Counted from the first letter of the stretch, positions 44,639 through 53,087 are shown. The stretch is DNA of 64,000 nt from Streptomyces sp. TRM68367 (GCF_014495685.1 NZ_JACTVI010000002.1:131614-195613); one strand, 5' to 3'. The notes: generated from the sequence alone by a model not told the origin. Numbers and translations: made by a program.

Positions 44639-45103
44639 ATGGCGATACGGACAGCTCACAGCGGCGGCGGCACAGCCGTCCGCTGGGCGTACGGGGTGTT
44701 CCTCACCCTGTCCGTCGCGCTGGCCGTGCTCGTACACCACGAGACGCCCATGACATCCGTGATGTCCATGGCGACCGCGTCGCCCACCTCGGTCTCTGCT
44801 CGCATACCGGCTCCCGCCCACGCCGCTCATGCCATGGCGGACCCGGCCCATGTGATGGCGGGCGAGGCAACACCCTCCGCCTCGGAATCGTCCGCGCACG
44901 GCGTTGACTCCGGCACTTGTGCCATGCCCGGCATGCAGCACTGCACCACGACGAGCGTCGGTTCCGTACAACTGGCCGCGCCAGGCCAGAGCACGTTCGA
45001 CCCGCCCGCAGACCTGGAGCGTGCCGCGGAAGGCCGTGTCCCCGCCAGCGCGGTCGGCCGTGCCCCGCCCGATCTGTCCGTCCTCTCGCAACTGCGCATA
45101 TAG
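44639..45103 (+). CDS. DUF6153-type exported protein
   Basis: 154 residues. A signal anchor (VRWAYGVFLTLSVALAVLVHH), then a Met/His-rich stretch (HAAHAMADPAHVMAGE) and a C-terminal Cys-containing tail with CAMPGMQHC, ending LSVLSQLRI. It could bind copper outside the cell. The ATG at 44639 follows GGTGGAAC and is preferred over 44597. It leads the multicopper oxidase gene under a CsoR site. A relative with the same ending (LRI) is at 53088. Confidence 0.75.
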   Translation: MAIRTAHSGGGTAVRWAYGVFLTLSVALAVLVHHETPMTSVMSMATASPTSVSARIPAPAHAAHAMADPAHVMAGEATPSASESSAHGVDSGTCAMPGMQHCTTTSVGSVQLAAPGQSTFDPPADLERAAEGRVPASAVGRAPPDLSVLSQLRI

Positions 45104-45180
45104 GAGCCGCGCCGGACGGCGCGCGATGTGCCGTCCCTCCGCGACCACATCGGCAGTTTCGAACCAGAGGACACAACACA

Positions 45181-46806
45181 ATGAACAGCATCAACCGCCG
45201 CTCCGTCCTGCTCGCCGGGCTGGGAGCCGCAGGCGCCGGAGCACTCGCCGCCTGCACCAATGCGAGTGGCTCCGGCAGCGGCACCGCCCTGATCAACCCC
45301 GACGCCTCGGCGGTCGCCGCCACCGAGAAGAAGCGCAAGAGCACTGGACGCCAGCAGAAGGTCACCCTGACGGCCGCACCGGCCAGGATCGACCTGGGCG
45401 GCGGCGTCATGCCCAAGACCTGGGCCTTCGACGGCCGAACCCCGGGCAAGGAGGTCCGGCTCTCCGTCGGCGACACCCTGGTCGCCGAGCTGTCGAACCA
45501 GCTCCCGAACAAGACCACCACGTCCATCCACTGGCACGGCATCGCCCTGCGCAACGACATGGACGGCGTGCCGCCCACCACCCAGACCGCCGTCCGGGCC
45601 GGCTCCACGTTCACCTACAAGTTCGTCGCCGACGCCCCGGGCACGTACTTCTTCCACCCGCACGTCGGCGTCCAGCTCGACCGCGGCCTGTACGCCCCGC
45701 TGATCGTCGAGGACCCCAAGGAGACCCTCGCGTACGACGACGAGTGGGTCGTCCTCCTCGACGACTGGGTCGACGGCGTGACCGGCACCCCTGACGAGGT
45801 CTTCGCCGAGCTCAGGCAGGGCATGGGCGGCATGGACATGGGGGACGGCAGCAGCCCCAGCTCCAGCGGCATGGAGGGCCACGACATGGGGGACATGGGC
45901 GGCATGGACATGGGCGGGGACTCGGCGTCCCCCTCGGCCTCCGCCTCCTCGTCCGGCGGCATGTCGATGAAGTTCATGCTCATGGGCGCCGAGAGCGACC
46001 TGCTCGGCGGCGACGCCGGCGACGTGAAGTACCCGCACCACCTGATCAACGGCCGGGTGGCGACCGACCCGGACGTCTACACCGGCAAGCCCGGCAAGAA
46101 GGTCCGGCTGCGGATCATCAACGCGGGCGGGGACACCGCCTACCGGGTCGCCCTCGGCGGCCACAAGCTGACCATCACCCACACCGACGGCTTCCCGGTC
46201 CAGCACCAGGAGGTGGACGCCCTGCTGGTCGGCATGGGCGAGCGCTACGACGTCCTCGTCACCCTCGGCGACGGCGTCTTCCCGCTGGTCGCCGTGGCCG
46301 AGGGCAAAGACGCCAACGGCTTCGCGCTGGTGCGCACGGGCTCGGGGAGCGCCCCGAAGCCGACCGTCCGCCCGAAGGAACTCAACGGCATGATCATGAC
46401 GGCCTCCCAGCTGCGCGCCGCAGACGGCGTGCGGTTCGAGACTGCCAAGACCGACGTGACGCACCAGCTCAAGCTGACCGGCGGGATGGAGAAGTACAAC
46501 TGGGCCATCAACGGCAAGCCCTTCGACATGGCCGACCCCGAGGCGAACCCGATCATGATCGAGGAGGGCCAGCGCGTACGGCTCGACTTCGTCAACGACA
46601 CCGACATGTGGCACCCGATGCACCTGCACGGCCACACATACCAGCTCGGCACCTCCGGCCCCCGCAAGGACACCGCGATCGTGCTGCCCAAGAAGAAGCT
46701 GTCCGTCTTCTTCGACGCCGACAACCCGGGCCAGTGGATGCTGCACTGCCACAACGCCTACCACGGCGAGGCCGGGATGATGGCGAACGTGGCCTATCCG
46801 GCCTGA
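45181..46806 (+). CDS. Multicopper oxidase (copper oxidase) with Met-rich insert
   Basis: 541 residues. Tat-like start (NRRSVLLAGLG) plus lipobox (LAAC, Cys 25). Cupredoxin domains hold copper ligands HWHG (117-120), HPHVG (159-163), HPMHLHGH and HCHNAYHGEAGM. A Met-rich insert (GMGGMDMGDG, GHDMGDMGGMDMG) between domains 1 and 2 suggests Cu(I) oxidation in the style of CueO. The ATG at 45181 gives a good leader. It is expected to make Cu(I) less toxic outside the cell. It shares its transcript with the DUF6153 gene. Confidence 0.92.
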   Translation: MNSINRRSVLLAGLGAAGAGALAACTNASGSGSGTALINPDASAVAATEKKRKSTGRQQKVTLTAAPARIDLGGGVMPKTWAFDGRTPGKEVRLSVGDTLVAELSNQLPNKTTTSIHWHGIALRNDMDGVPPTTQTAVRAGSTFTYKFVADAPGTYFFHPHVGVQLDRGLYAPLIVEDPKETLAYDDEWVVLLDDWVDGVTGTPDEVFAELRQGMGGMDMGDGSSPSSSGMEGHDMGDMGGMDMGGDSASPSASASSSGGMSMKFMLMGAESDLLGGDAGDVKYPHHLINGRVATDPDVYTGKPGKKVRLRIINAGGDTAYRVALGGHKLTITHTDGFPVQHQEVDALLVGMGERYDVLVTLGDGVFPLVAVAEGKDANGFALVRTGSGSAPKPTVRPKELNGMIMTASQLRAADGVRFETAKTDVTHQLKLTGGMEKYNWAINGKPFDMADPEANPIMIEEGQRVRLDFVNDTDMWHPMHLHGHTYQLGTSGPRKDTAIVLPKKKLSVFFDADNPGQWMLHCHNAYHGEAGMMANVAYPA

Positions 46807-46889
46807 CGTTCACCTGGCACCGTCCGGGCGGGCCCATCGGCTGGCGGTGGGCGCGTCCGGACGTGGCGCGCGGGTGCCGTCTCAGCTTT

Positions 46890-47549
46890 TCAACTCTCCG
46901 GCTTGCGCGCGACGCCGATGACGCACGGAGAGCTGGGCGTCGTACGGCCGTTGACGAGGAAGTCGAAGTGCCGAGCGTGCTCGATGGTGAAACCGGCTTC
47001 CTCGATGGCCCGTTCGGGATCCTGGTCGAGGTTGCAGCCGCCTGCCAGCAGTGGCCACACGAGGTTGATCCTGCGCTGCTTCCTGGCGAACCGGGGATCG
47101 GCCGAGCGGATGTGCTCGTAGAAGTACAGCCGCCCACCGGGCCGCAGGACCCGCGCCGCTTCGGCCAGCGCCGCGGGCACGTCGGCGATGCTGCACAGGA
47201 CGAGCGATGCGACGACCCCGTCAACGGAGCCGTCCGGCACCGGCAGTTCCTCCGCGCGGCCCTCGCGTACGTCGACCGGCGCGGACGACTCGGCCGCCGC
47301 CCCCGTCGCCAGCTTGCGCAGCCGCGGTTCGGGCTCAACGGCGATGACCTTCTCCACCTTCGCTGGGTAGTGGGCGAAGTTGGCGCCGGTTCCCGCGCCC
47401 ACCTCGACGACGCAGCCCTCGGTGTCCGCGAGGAGTTCCCTGCGGTGATCGAGGCCGCCGTGGGCCTCTGCGAAGGCGTTGATCCTCGGGTAGAGCCGTG
47501 CGAAGAACGGGTGCTTGATCTTCGGGCGCCTGGCTGCGGCCATGGGCAT
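46890..47549 (-). CDS. Class I SAM-dependent methyltransferase
   Basis: 219 residues. Rossmann motif VVEVGAGTGANF, later PDGSVDGVVASLVLCSI and LRPGGRLYFYEHIRS. The shape matches small-molecule or lipid methyltransferases of the METTL7/UbiE-like kind. The ATG is at 47549, with tandem BlaI-type boxes 38-75 bases upstream, so it is probably controlled by the BlaI of this window. It converges on the multicopper oxidase. Confidence 0.85.
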   Translation of the reverse strand: MPMAAARRPKIKHPFFARLYPRINAFAEAHGGLDHRRELLADTEGCVVEVGAGTGANFAHYPAKVEKVIAVEPEPRLRKLATGAAAESSAPVDVREGRAEELPVPDGSVDGVVASLVLCSIADVPAALAEAARVLRPGGRLYFYEHIRSADPRFARKQRRINLVWPLLAGGCNLDQDPERAIEEAGFTIEHARHFDFLVNGRTTPSSPCVIGVARKPES

Positions 47550-47586
47550 GACGGCACCTCCTTGTCGGTGAGTGACGTCGCCACGC

Positions 47587-47624
47587 TACTACGTTGGCGT
47601 AGTAGATACTATCTTTGCGTAGTA
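47587..47624 (-). promoter_or_regulatory. Two tandem BlaI-type boxes
   Basis: TACTACG-TTGG-CGTAGTA (47587-47604) and TACTATC-TTTG-CGTAGTA (47607-47624). They match the box in front of blaI and lie upstream of the methyltransferase. Confidence 0.65.
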
Positions 47625-47636
47625 GATGAGGGGGCT

Positions 47637-48539
47637 TCAGGCGGGTATACAGGTCAACGGTGTCGCGGCGATCAGCGCGGCGGAGCCTGCCAGCGCCCAG
47701 ACATAGGCGGCGATCCCGGCGACGGAGGCGGCCACCCGCCATCGGGCCGGTGGCGCAAGGCGCGGTGGGTGTCCAGCTTCGAGCTGGGTGATCCGCGCGT
47801 CGAGCAGCTCCGGGGTCCCCATGGCGCTGGCGGGTACGGCGAGTGCCCAGCCGGGCATGCCGGACACCTTGAGCAGCGCCCCGGCGACCGCGGGCGTACC
47901 GCAGTGGGCGACCGCCCTGCGATCGGCGGTGAGTTCGCGGTCGGCGACGAAGACGGCCCGCAGGTGACTCAGCAGGGGAAGGGCGAAGTGGCGTGTGGCC
48001 AGGACACCGGTGATCAACGCCCTGAGCGGGTCACGGCCACGTACGTGCTCGGCCTCGTGGGCCAGGACCGCATCGATTTCGCGCCGGGTGGCGGCCGTCG
48101 CAAGGCCGCTGCTGACCGCAACATGGGGGCGGAACAGGCCATAGGTGAACGCGAACGGAGCCTTGGAGACGACCACCGTGACACGGTCGGCCAGGCCTGC
48201 ACGTTCGGCCGCGTGCCTGACCTCGGGAGTGTCTGTGGCGGTGCCGTCGTCATGAGCTCGGGCTCGCACCTCCTGGCCCAGGATTCGTGTGGCGCGCAGC
48301 CCCTTCCAGAGGTGGACGGCAGATCGTACGCCGCCGCTGACCGAAAGAGTCAGGAGAACTGTGCCCGCCCAGACGCCGCCGGACAGCAGAACACCTGTGC
48401 CGCGATGGCCGACCTGCCAGGCGAGAGCCATGGTCAGGCAGCACGCGACGTAGACCACCACGGCACGGATGACCACGGATACGGCGACCAGCGTCCAGAA
48501 GGCGCGGTCGCCGCGGTCGAGTGCTGCCGCGCCGATCAC
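47637..48539 (-). CDS. M56-family membrane metallopeptidase (BlaR1-like protease half)
   Basis: 300 residues, about four helices and the catalytic HEAEH (161-165). It resembles the zinc protease of BlaR1/MecR1 but lacks an outside penicillin-sensor domain. It may cut BlaI in response to an unknown signal. Its ATG overlaps the blaI stop (ATGA). Confidence 0.88.
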   Translation of the reverse strand: MIGAAALDRGDRAFWTLVAVSVVIRAVVVYVACCLTMALAWQVGHRGTGVLLSGGVWAGTVLLTLSVSGGVRSAVHLWKGLRATRILGQEVRARAHDDGTATDTPEVRHAAERAGLADRVTVVVSKAPFAFTYGLFRPHVAVSSGLATAATRREIDAVLAHEAEHVRGRDPLRALITGVLATRHFALPLLSHLRAVFVADRELTADRRAVAHCGTPAVAGALLKVSGMPGWALAVPASAMGTPELLDARITQLEAGHPPRLAPPARWRVAASVAGIAAYVWALAGSAALIAATPLTCIPA

Positions 48540-48895
48540 GGCGACTCGTCCAGCAGGCGTCGCAGCCGGTCACGGAGGCCGGGATCGAGGGCGGCCTCGG
48601 CGGCGAAGTGCGCGACCGCGGCGTCCCCGTGAGCGCGCAGCACCTCGCGTACGGCGAGGGCTGCCTCGTCCGGCACGGCGGGACTGTACGCGTAACCGCG
48701 TCCCTGCGCTGTGCGGTCGAGGACGTCTTTCTCCGCGAGCCGGCTCATCACCGTCATGACGGTCGTGTACGCGAGGGGCGGGGTGCGGCCCCTGTTCAGC
48801 TCGTCCAGTACCTGGCGGACGGTGACCGGGTGTTCCGCACCCCAGCACACTCGCATGACCTCGCCCTCAAGTGCTCCCAGGACCACCGCCGCCAC
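48536..48895 (-). CDS. blaI: BlaI/MecI/CopY-family repressor
   Basis: 119 residues. Winged helix (LGALEGEVMRVCWGAEHPVT, TVMTVMSRLAEKDVL) and a helical dimer domain. It usually represses its own operon and is removed by the paired M56 protease. A box at 48913 lies 18-35 bases before its start. The family also includes CopY-type copper sensors, but no Cys motif is seen. Confidence 0.88.
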   Translation of the reverse strand: MAAVVLGALEGEVMRVCWGAEHPVTVRQVLDELNRGRTPPLAYTTVMTVMSRLAEKDVLDRTAQGRGYAYSPAVPDEAALAVREVLRAHGDAAVAHFAAEAALDPGLRDRLRRLLDESP

Positions 48896-48912
48896 CCTTT
48901 CAGGACCGTTCC

Positions 48913-48930
48913 TACTATGCGAGCGTAGTA
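48913..48930 (-). promoter_or_regulatory. BlaI-type box, blaI-M56
   Basis: TACTATG-CGAG-CGTAGTA, 18 bases, the same geometry as the two boxes at 47587. Confidence 0.65.
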
Positions 48931-48962
48931 CGCCTGGCCTGGGGCGAGGTCCTGGTGTGCGG

Positions 48963-48999
48963 AAGCTGCTGCGGTACCGGCCCGGTACCGCAGCAGCTT
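48963..48999 (-). terminator. Terminator of the carbonic anhydrase-SulP unit
   Basis: AAGCTGCTGCGGTACCGG pairs perfectly with CCGGTACCGCAGCAGCTT, 8 bases past the SulP stop. Confidence 0.85.
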
Positions 49000-49006
49000 G
49001 GGTTCG

Positions 49007-50551
49007 TCACACGGCCGACGTGACCTTCACGGGCTCGGTGCCCTCCGAGCTGTGCCGTGCCGCCCAGTTCTCCAGAGCGGTGCGGCAGGCGTGGTCGAGG
49101 TGGTGCACTCCGGACAGGTTGACCTCGACGGGGCGGTTCTGGGGCAGCGCCTCCAGACTGTCGAGGATCTTCGGCAGCCGCAGGAAGGTGGCGTTGCCCA
49201 TCAGGTGTGCCTGGATGGGGCCGGCGCCCTTGTCGATGATCTCCAGCCGGACGTGTGAGGCATCCCACGCCGTCTTGACCACGGCGAGCGCGAGGCCGAT
49301 GAGTACGCCTTCGAACATGCTGACCGCGACGATCGACACCGCCGTGACGACGAGGATCAGTGCCTCACCGCGGTGTTCCCGCCACAGGGCCTTCACCTCC
49401 TTGGCCGGGATCAGCTTGAAGCCCGAGTGGACGAGGATGCCGGCGAGCGCCGGAATCGGGATGACCCCGAGCGCGGCCGGAAGGAGCGCCGCGAACAGCA
49501 GCAGCCATACGCCGTGCAGGACCCGGGATGCCTTCGTGCGGGCACCCGCCTGGACGTTCGCCGCACTGCGCACGATGACGGCGGTCATCGGCAGCGCGCC
49601 GAGCAGCCCGCAGATGGTGTTGCCCGCGCCCTGCGCCATCAGCTCCTTGTCGTACTGAGTGCGCGGCCCGTCGTGCAGTCGGTCCACCGCGGCCGCGCTG
49701 AACAGGCTCTCGGCGGAGGCGATCAGCGTGAAGGCGAGAACGGTGCTGAGCACCCCGACGTCCACCAGGTCCCCGAAGGCGCTTGGGGTCGGTGGCTGTA
49801 TCGCGCCGAGCAGTCCCTGCACCTCCACCTTGGCCACCGGCAGGCCGAGGAATACCGAAGCGGCCGTGGCGAGTCCCACGGCGGCGAGCGGCGCCGGCAC
49901 CACCTGGATCGCCTTCGGCAGCTTCTTCCACAGCGCAAGTACGGCGATGGTGCCCGCACCGAGGCCGAGCGCGGCCCGCGCACCGGGCGACCCGACTGCG
50001 TCGGCGAACATCTCCGGCAGCCCGGCGATCTTGGCCAGGCCCTCGGCCGGCGCCTTGGTCCCGGCCATGGAGTACAGCTGGCCCGCGATCAGCACCAACC
50101 CGATCCCGGCCAGCATGCCCTCGACGACGGCGACCGAGATGGCCCGGAAGTAGCGCCCGAACTTCAGGGCGCCCATGAGGAGTTGGAGTACGCCGGTGGC
50201 GAGCACGATGACGCCGAGTACAGGCAGCCCGTACTCGCGTACGGCTTCGAAGACGAGCACGGTCAGACCGGCAGCCGGACCCGAGACCTGCAGGCTGCTG
50301 CCGGGCAGTAGTCCGGTGACGAGGCCGCCCACGATGCCGGTGACGAGGCCGAGTTCGGCCGGGACGCCGGAGGCGACGGCGACGCCCACGCACAGCGGCA
50401 GGGCGACGAGGAAGACTACGAGTGACGCGGCGAAGTCCTGCCGGAAAGTCGCTCCGGAAGTACCCGCGTCCTTGCGGCGGCGGCCGTGCCCCCGGCTGCC
50501 CGTGGGCGTCGTACGGGCTGCTGTCCGGGCGCCCTTCCTGTGGGCGCTCAC
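49007..50551 (-). CDS. SulP-family anion transporter with STAS domain
   Basis: 514 residues, about 12 helices (VFLVALPLCVGVAVASGVPA at the start) and a C-terminal STAS domain (PVEVNLSGVHHLDHACRTAL). The GTG at 50551 overlaps the carbonic anhydrase stop (GTGA). SulP proteins carry bicarbonate, sulfate or similar ions; the partner enzyme suggests bicarbonate here. Confidence 0.88.
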   Translation of the reverse strand: MSAHRKGARTAARTTPTGSRGHGRRRKDAGTSGATFRQDFAASLVVFLVALPLCVGVAVASGVPAELGLVTGIVGGLVTGLLPGSSLQVSGPAAGLTVLVFEAVREYGLPVLGVIVLATGVLQLLMGALKFGRYFRAISVAVVEGMLAGIGLVLIAGQLYSMAGTKAPAEGLAKIAGLPEMFADAVGSPGARAALGLGAGTIAVLALWKKLPKAIQVVPAPLAAVGLATAASVFLGLPVAKVEVQGLLGAIQPPTPSAFGDLVDVGVLSTVLAFTLIASAESLFSAAAVDRLHDGPRTQYDKELMAQGAGNTICGLLGALPMTAVIVRSAANVQAGARTKASRVLHGVWLLLFAALLPAALGVIPIPALAGILVHSGFKLIPAKEVKALWREHRGEALILVVTAVSIVAVSMFEGVLIGLALAVVKTAWDASHVRLEIIDKGAGPIQAHLMGNATFLRLPKILDSLEALPQNRPVEVNLSGVHHLDHACRTALENWAARHSSEGTEPVKVTSAV

Positions 50552-51144
50552 AGCGCGACGAAGGTGTCGGCGTGCGGCCGGTGGGCCAGCACGGTGCCGG
50601 TGTGGATCTCGTAGAACCAGGCGTGCAGGCGTAGTTCGCCCGCCTCCAGCCGCGGCCCGATGCACGGGTACGAGCGCAGCCTGAGAATCTGCGCCAGTAC
50701 GTGGGACTGCACTGCGTCCGCGACGGTGGGGTCGTCCGGTGCTGTCGCGTCTCCCGGCCGAGGTGCGGCGTGGGCGAGCCAGTCGCGGACGGCGGGTACG
50801 GCGGTCAGGTCCTCTCCGCGTACGAGCGCGCCGACCGCGCCGCAGTGCGAGTGGCCGCAGACGACCACGTCGTTGACGCCGAGTACCTCCACCGCGTACT
50901 CGATGGTGGCGGCCTCACTGGTCGGCCGCGCGGGGGTGTACGGGGGCACGATGTTGCCCGCGGTGCGGAGTTCGAAGAGCTCGCCCGGGCGGGCCCCGGT
51001 GATCAGGGACGGTATGACCCGCGAGTCGGAGCAGGTGATGAACAGGGCCTGTGGGGCCTGGCCTTCGGCGAGGCGGGCGAACTCTTCGGGCCGTGCCGCG
51101 GTCTGTTGCCGGAACGAGCGGGCGTTGTCGATGAAGGGCTGCAT
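50548..51144 (-). CDS. Beta-carbonic anhydrase
   Basis: 198 residues. Zinc ligands C38, H98 and C101 with the catalytic Asp/Arg pair (ITCSDSRV, then VVCGHSHCGAVG). It interconverts CO2 and bicarbonate. It is coupled to the SulP gene by an overlap. Confidence 0.93.
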   Translation of the reverse strand: MQPFIDNARSFRQQTAARPEEFARLAEGQAPQALFITCSDSRVIPSLITGARPGELFELRTAGNIVPPYTPARPTSEAATIEYAVEVLGVNDVVVCGHSHCGAVGALVRGEDLTAVPAVRDWLAHAAPRPGDATAPDDPTVADAVQSHVLAQILRLRSYPCIGPRLEAGELRLHAWFYEIHTGTVLAHRPHADTFVAL

Positions 51145-51313
51145 GTGAGATGCCTCCTGGGCGCGCCATGAGGGCGCGTCGGTTCGTCAGGTGCGGTATG
51201 TCACTGCGGCGGGCAAGCGGAACTGCCTCGGAACGCGTCGGAGCGTGCGAGGGTGCGGGGCGGCTGGGAGTGCGGCTTCAGCCGTCCGGTATGGCACTTG
51301 CCCGTGGGCCGGA

Positions 51314-51691
51314 TCAGCAGCGGAAGACCTGAATCGCCGCCGGTGAGAGGTCTGAGGCCGGTCTCTGCCGGCGGTGCGCGTTTGTGTTCGGCGGCGGGGC
51401 CGACGGCGCCGCGACCGCGTTGGTGTCCGTGGTCTGGGTGCTGCGGGAAGGGCCGTCCGGGGTGCGCTCGTCGGCCCGCTGGCGATCGCGGGTCAGGGAG
51501 TGCTCGGACATCTCCTCAGGGGAGGAGTGCGTGGCATCACAGACCTCATAGGCCATGGCCTCGCCCCGGGACGTCGTCGTCTCCTGCTTGTGGACGGCCG
51601 TGATGGGCGCCGTATGCGTGAAGAGCTGAAATGCCAGCAATGCGGCGGCGAGGGCCGCGAACAAGGCCCATACCCGCTTGCCTCGTGACAC
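51314..51691 (-). CDS. Small exported or membrane-anchored protein
   Basis: 125 residues: a signal anchor (VWALFAALAAALLAFQLF), then a hydrophilic Ser/Thr/Pro/Arg-rich tail with a single DATHSSPEEMSEHSL stretch and a late Cys. GTG start at 51691. It has a CTAAG-type box 74-86 bases upstream. Function unknown. Confidence 0.6.
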   Translation of the reverse strand: MSRGKRVWALFAALAAALLAFQLFTHTAPITAVHKQETTTSRGEAMAYEVCDATHSSPEEMSEHSLTRDRQRADERTPDGPSRSTQTTDTNAVAAPSAPPPNTNAHRRQRPASDLSPAAIQVFRC

Positions 51692-51764
51692 TTGCGTTCA
51701 GCTCCTGGTCGTAAGTCGGTCCGTGCAGCATGGGCTGCGCAGCGGAGACCTACACAGCGCTCCG

Positions 51765-51777
51765 CTAAGTTCATTAG
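51765..51777 (-). promoter_or_regulatory. CTAAG-type box
   Basis: CTAAG-TTC-ATTAG, extended to CGCTAAG-TTC-ATTAGTA. One mismatch, upstream of the gene at 51314. Confidence 0.5.
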
Positions 51778-51806
51778 TACATTAACCGTAGTCGGCGTCC
51801 GAGTCG

Positions 51807-52061
51807 TTACGGCGAGATGTCACCCTCATGGGGATCGGTTTCAGGGGTGGACCCCACCGGCTCTTCTCGCCTGCGCTGCCGCCGCTCCCTCCATATCAGC
51901 TCCGCTGTCAGGATCACTGCAAGAGCCGCGACCAGCGCCATCGCGAGAATGCTGATGGTGGAGACCCCTGACAGGAACCCGTCTTCCTCCTTGACATCCG
52001 AAGCGATGTGAAGGGTGCTGGTGATGCTGTTCAGGGTGTAGGCGTCGCTGTATCCGGTCAT
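51807..52061 (-). CDS. Small single-helix membrane protein
   Basis: 84 residues: an N-terminal outside part, one helix (GVSTISILAMALVAALAVILTAEL) and a basic then acidic tail (WRERRQRRREEPVG). The ATG at 52061 has a perfect CTAAG box 59-71 bases upstream. Unknown function. Confidence 0.65.
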   Translation of the reverse strand: MTGYSDAYTLNSITSTLHIASDVKEEDGFLSGVSTISILAMALVAALAVILTAELIWRERRQRRREEPVGSTPETDPHEGDISP

Positions 52062-52119
52062 GTCCCCCTCCGGTCCCCCGCTATTGGGGGTGTGCGACGC
52101 CTACGTTACCCGAATCAAG

Positions 52120-52132
52120 CTAAGGCTCTTAG
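52120..52132 (-). promoter_or_regulatory. CTAAG-N3-CTTAG box
   Basis: Perfect CTAAG-GCT-CTTAG, extended to AGCTAAG-GCT-CTTAGTA. Confidence 0.6.
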
Positions 52133-52157
52133 TAGATGCTGCTGTCCGGCCCGCGTG

Positions 52158-52886
52158 TCAGTGGCCGTGTCCGTCTTCCGTGTGGCCGGCCTCGGCGTCG
52201 GTTGACGCGCTCGTCTCCGGTGCTGCGGATTCGGTGTCGGCAGCCGGGGACTCCTCCGTGGTGGCGTGCTCGTCGGACGTCTCCGTGCCCTCCCCGTGGC
52301 TGTGTCCGCTCTCTCCGGACGACTCGCCCAGACCGTCCGCCACTGCCCGCAGGCCGAAGAAGCTGACGGTTGCGGTGAGGAGGACGGCCAGCCCCATGGG
52401 GCCGAAGATGCGGCGCCAGGAGGAGTGGGCGTCCTTGAGCACGAAGGCGATGAAGGAGACCGTTATCCCCAGGGGGACGAGCACGGCACCCCGGTCCGGG
52501 AAGTCCTCGAAGTGCTGCAGGCCGCCGCTGAGCATGCCGATGCCGAACGAGAGCAGCAGTGAAGCCCCGATGACGAGGATCGCGCGCCGCAGCGCGGGCC
52601 GGTCGGTGGCGAGAAGAAACTCGTTGACCACTGTCGCGGCCAGGAACACTAGGACACCGATGACGGCGATTTTCGTGTACCGGGCCGGATCCAGCGGGTG
52701 GTGGACCACGGCGCCGCTGATGAGGCCCGCCCCGACGAAGTACAGCACGTATCCGACGTAACGGCCCGCGAGCGGTGCGGGCTTGCGGGCGCGCCGCCGT
52801 CCACGAGCGCGGCGGGCGGCCGCTCGGCCGCCCTCAGGGTGCTGGTGGGGTGCGGAGGGGGCGGGGCGATCGGTGACTAGGGACAA
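52158..52886 (-). CDS. Membrane protein with acidic/His-rich tail
   Basis: About 242 residues from a TTG at 52886 (AAAGG upstream; a longer frame starts at 52985). Five helices (YVGYVLYFVGAGLISGAVVHH, IAVIGVLVFLAATVVNEFLL and others) and a C-terminal tail rich in Glu, Ser, Thr and His (GHSHGEGTETSDEHATTE, ending AGHTEDGHGH). The tail may bind metal ions. No family recognised. Confidence 0.65.
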   Translation of the reverse strand: MSLVTDRPAPSAPHQHPEGGRAAARRARGRRRARKPAPLAGRYVGYVLYFVGAGLISGAVVHHPLDPARYTKIAVIGVLVFLAATVVNEFLLATDRPALRRAILVIGASLLLSFGIGMLSGGLQHFEDFPDRGAVLVPLGITVSFIAFVLKDAHSSWRRIFGPMGLAVLLTATVSFFGLRAVADGLGESSGESGHSHGEGTETSDEHATTEESPAADTESAAPETSASTDAEAGHTEDGHGH

Positions 52887-53087
52887 GGCGGGGCCTTTCG
52901 GCGACTCGTAGTTCAGGGAGTTCGGGAAGGAGGTGATTGCAGGCAGAAGCGCCACGGCAGCGCTCAGCCGCGGTCGAGGGGGCACGTGTGCGTCGCTGCT
53001 TGGCTGGGTCAGGACGTGCGAAGCCCTGCACGGAGCTGGAACGTGCGCTCGTGAACAGCAGTCAGGACGGGGTGTGCCCCCGTCTGT

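Noticed and set aside
45830..45960. Tandem repeat suspected in the ATGGGC-rich part of the multicopper oxidase gene
   Set aside because: It is explained by codons for the Met/Gly/Asp-rich insert; no exact DNA repeat unit.
44827..46764. 645-codon minus-strand frame opposite the multicopper oxidase
   Set aside because: It is Val/Gly/His-rich because of antisense reading; the copper ligands are on the plus strand.
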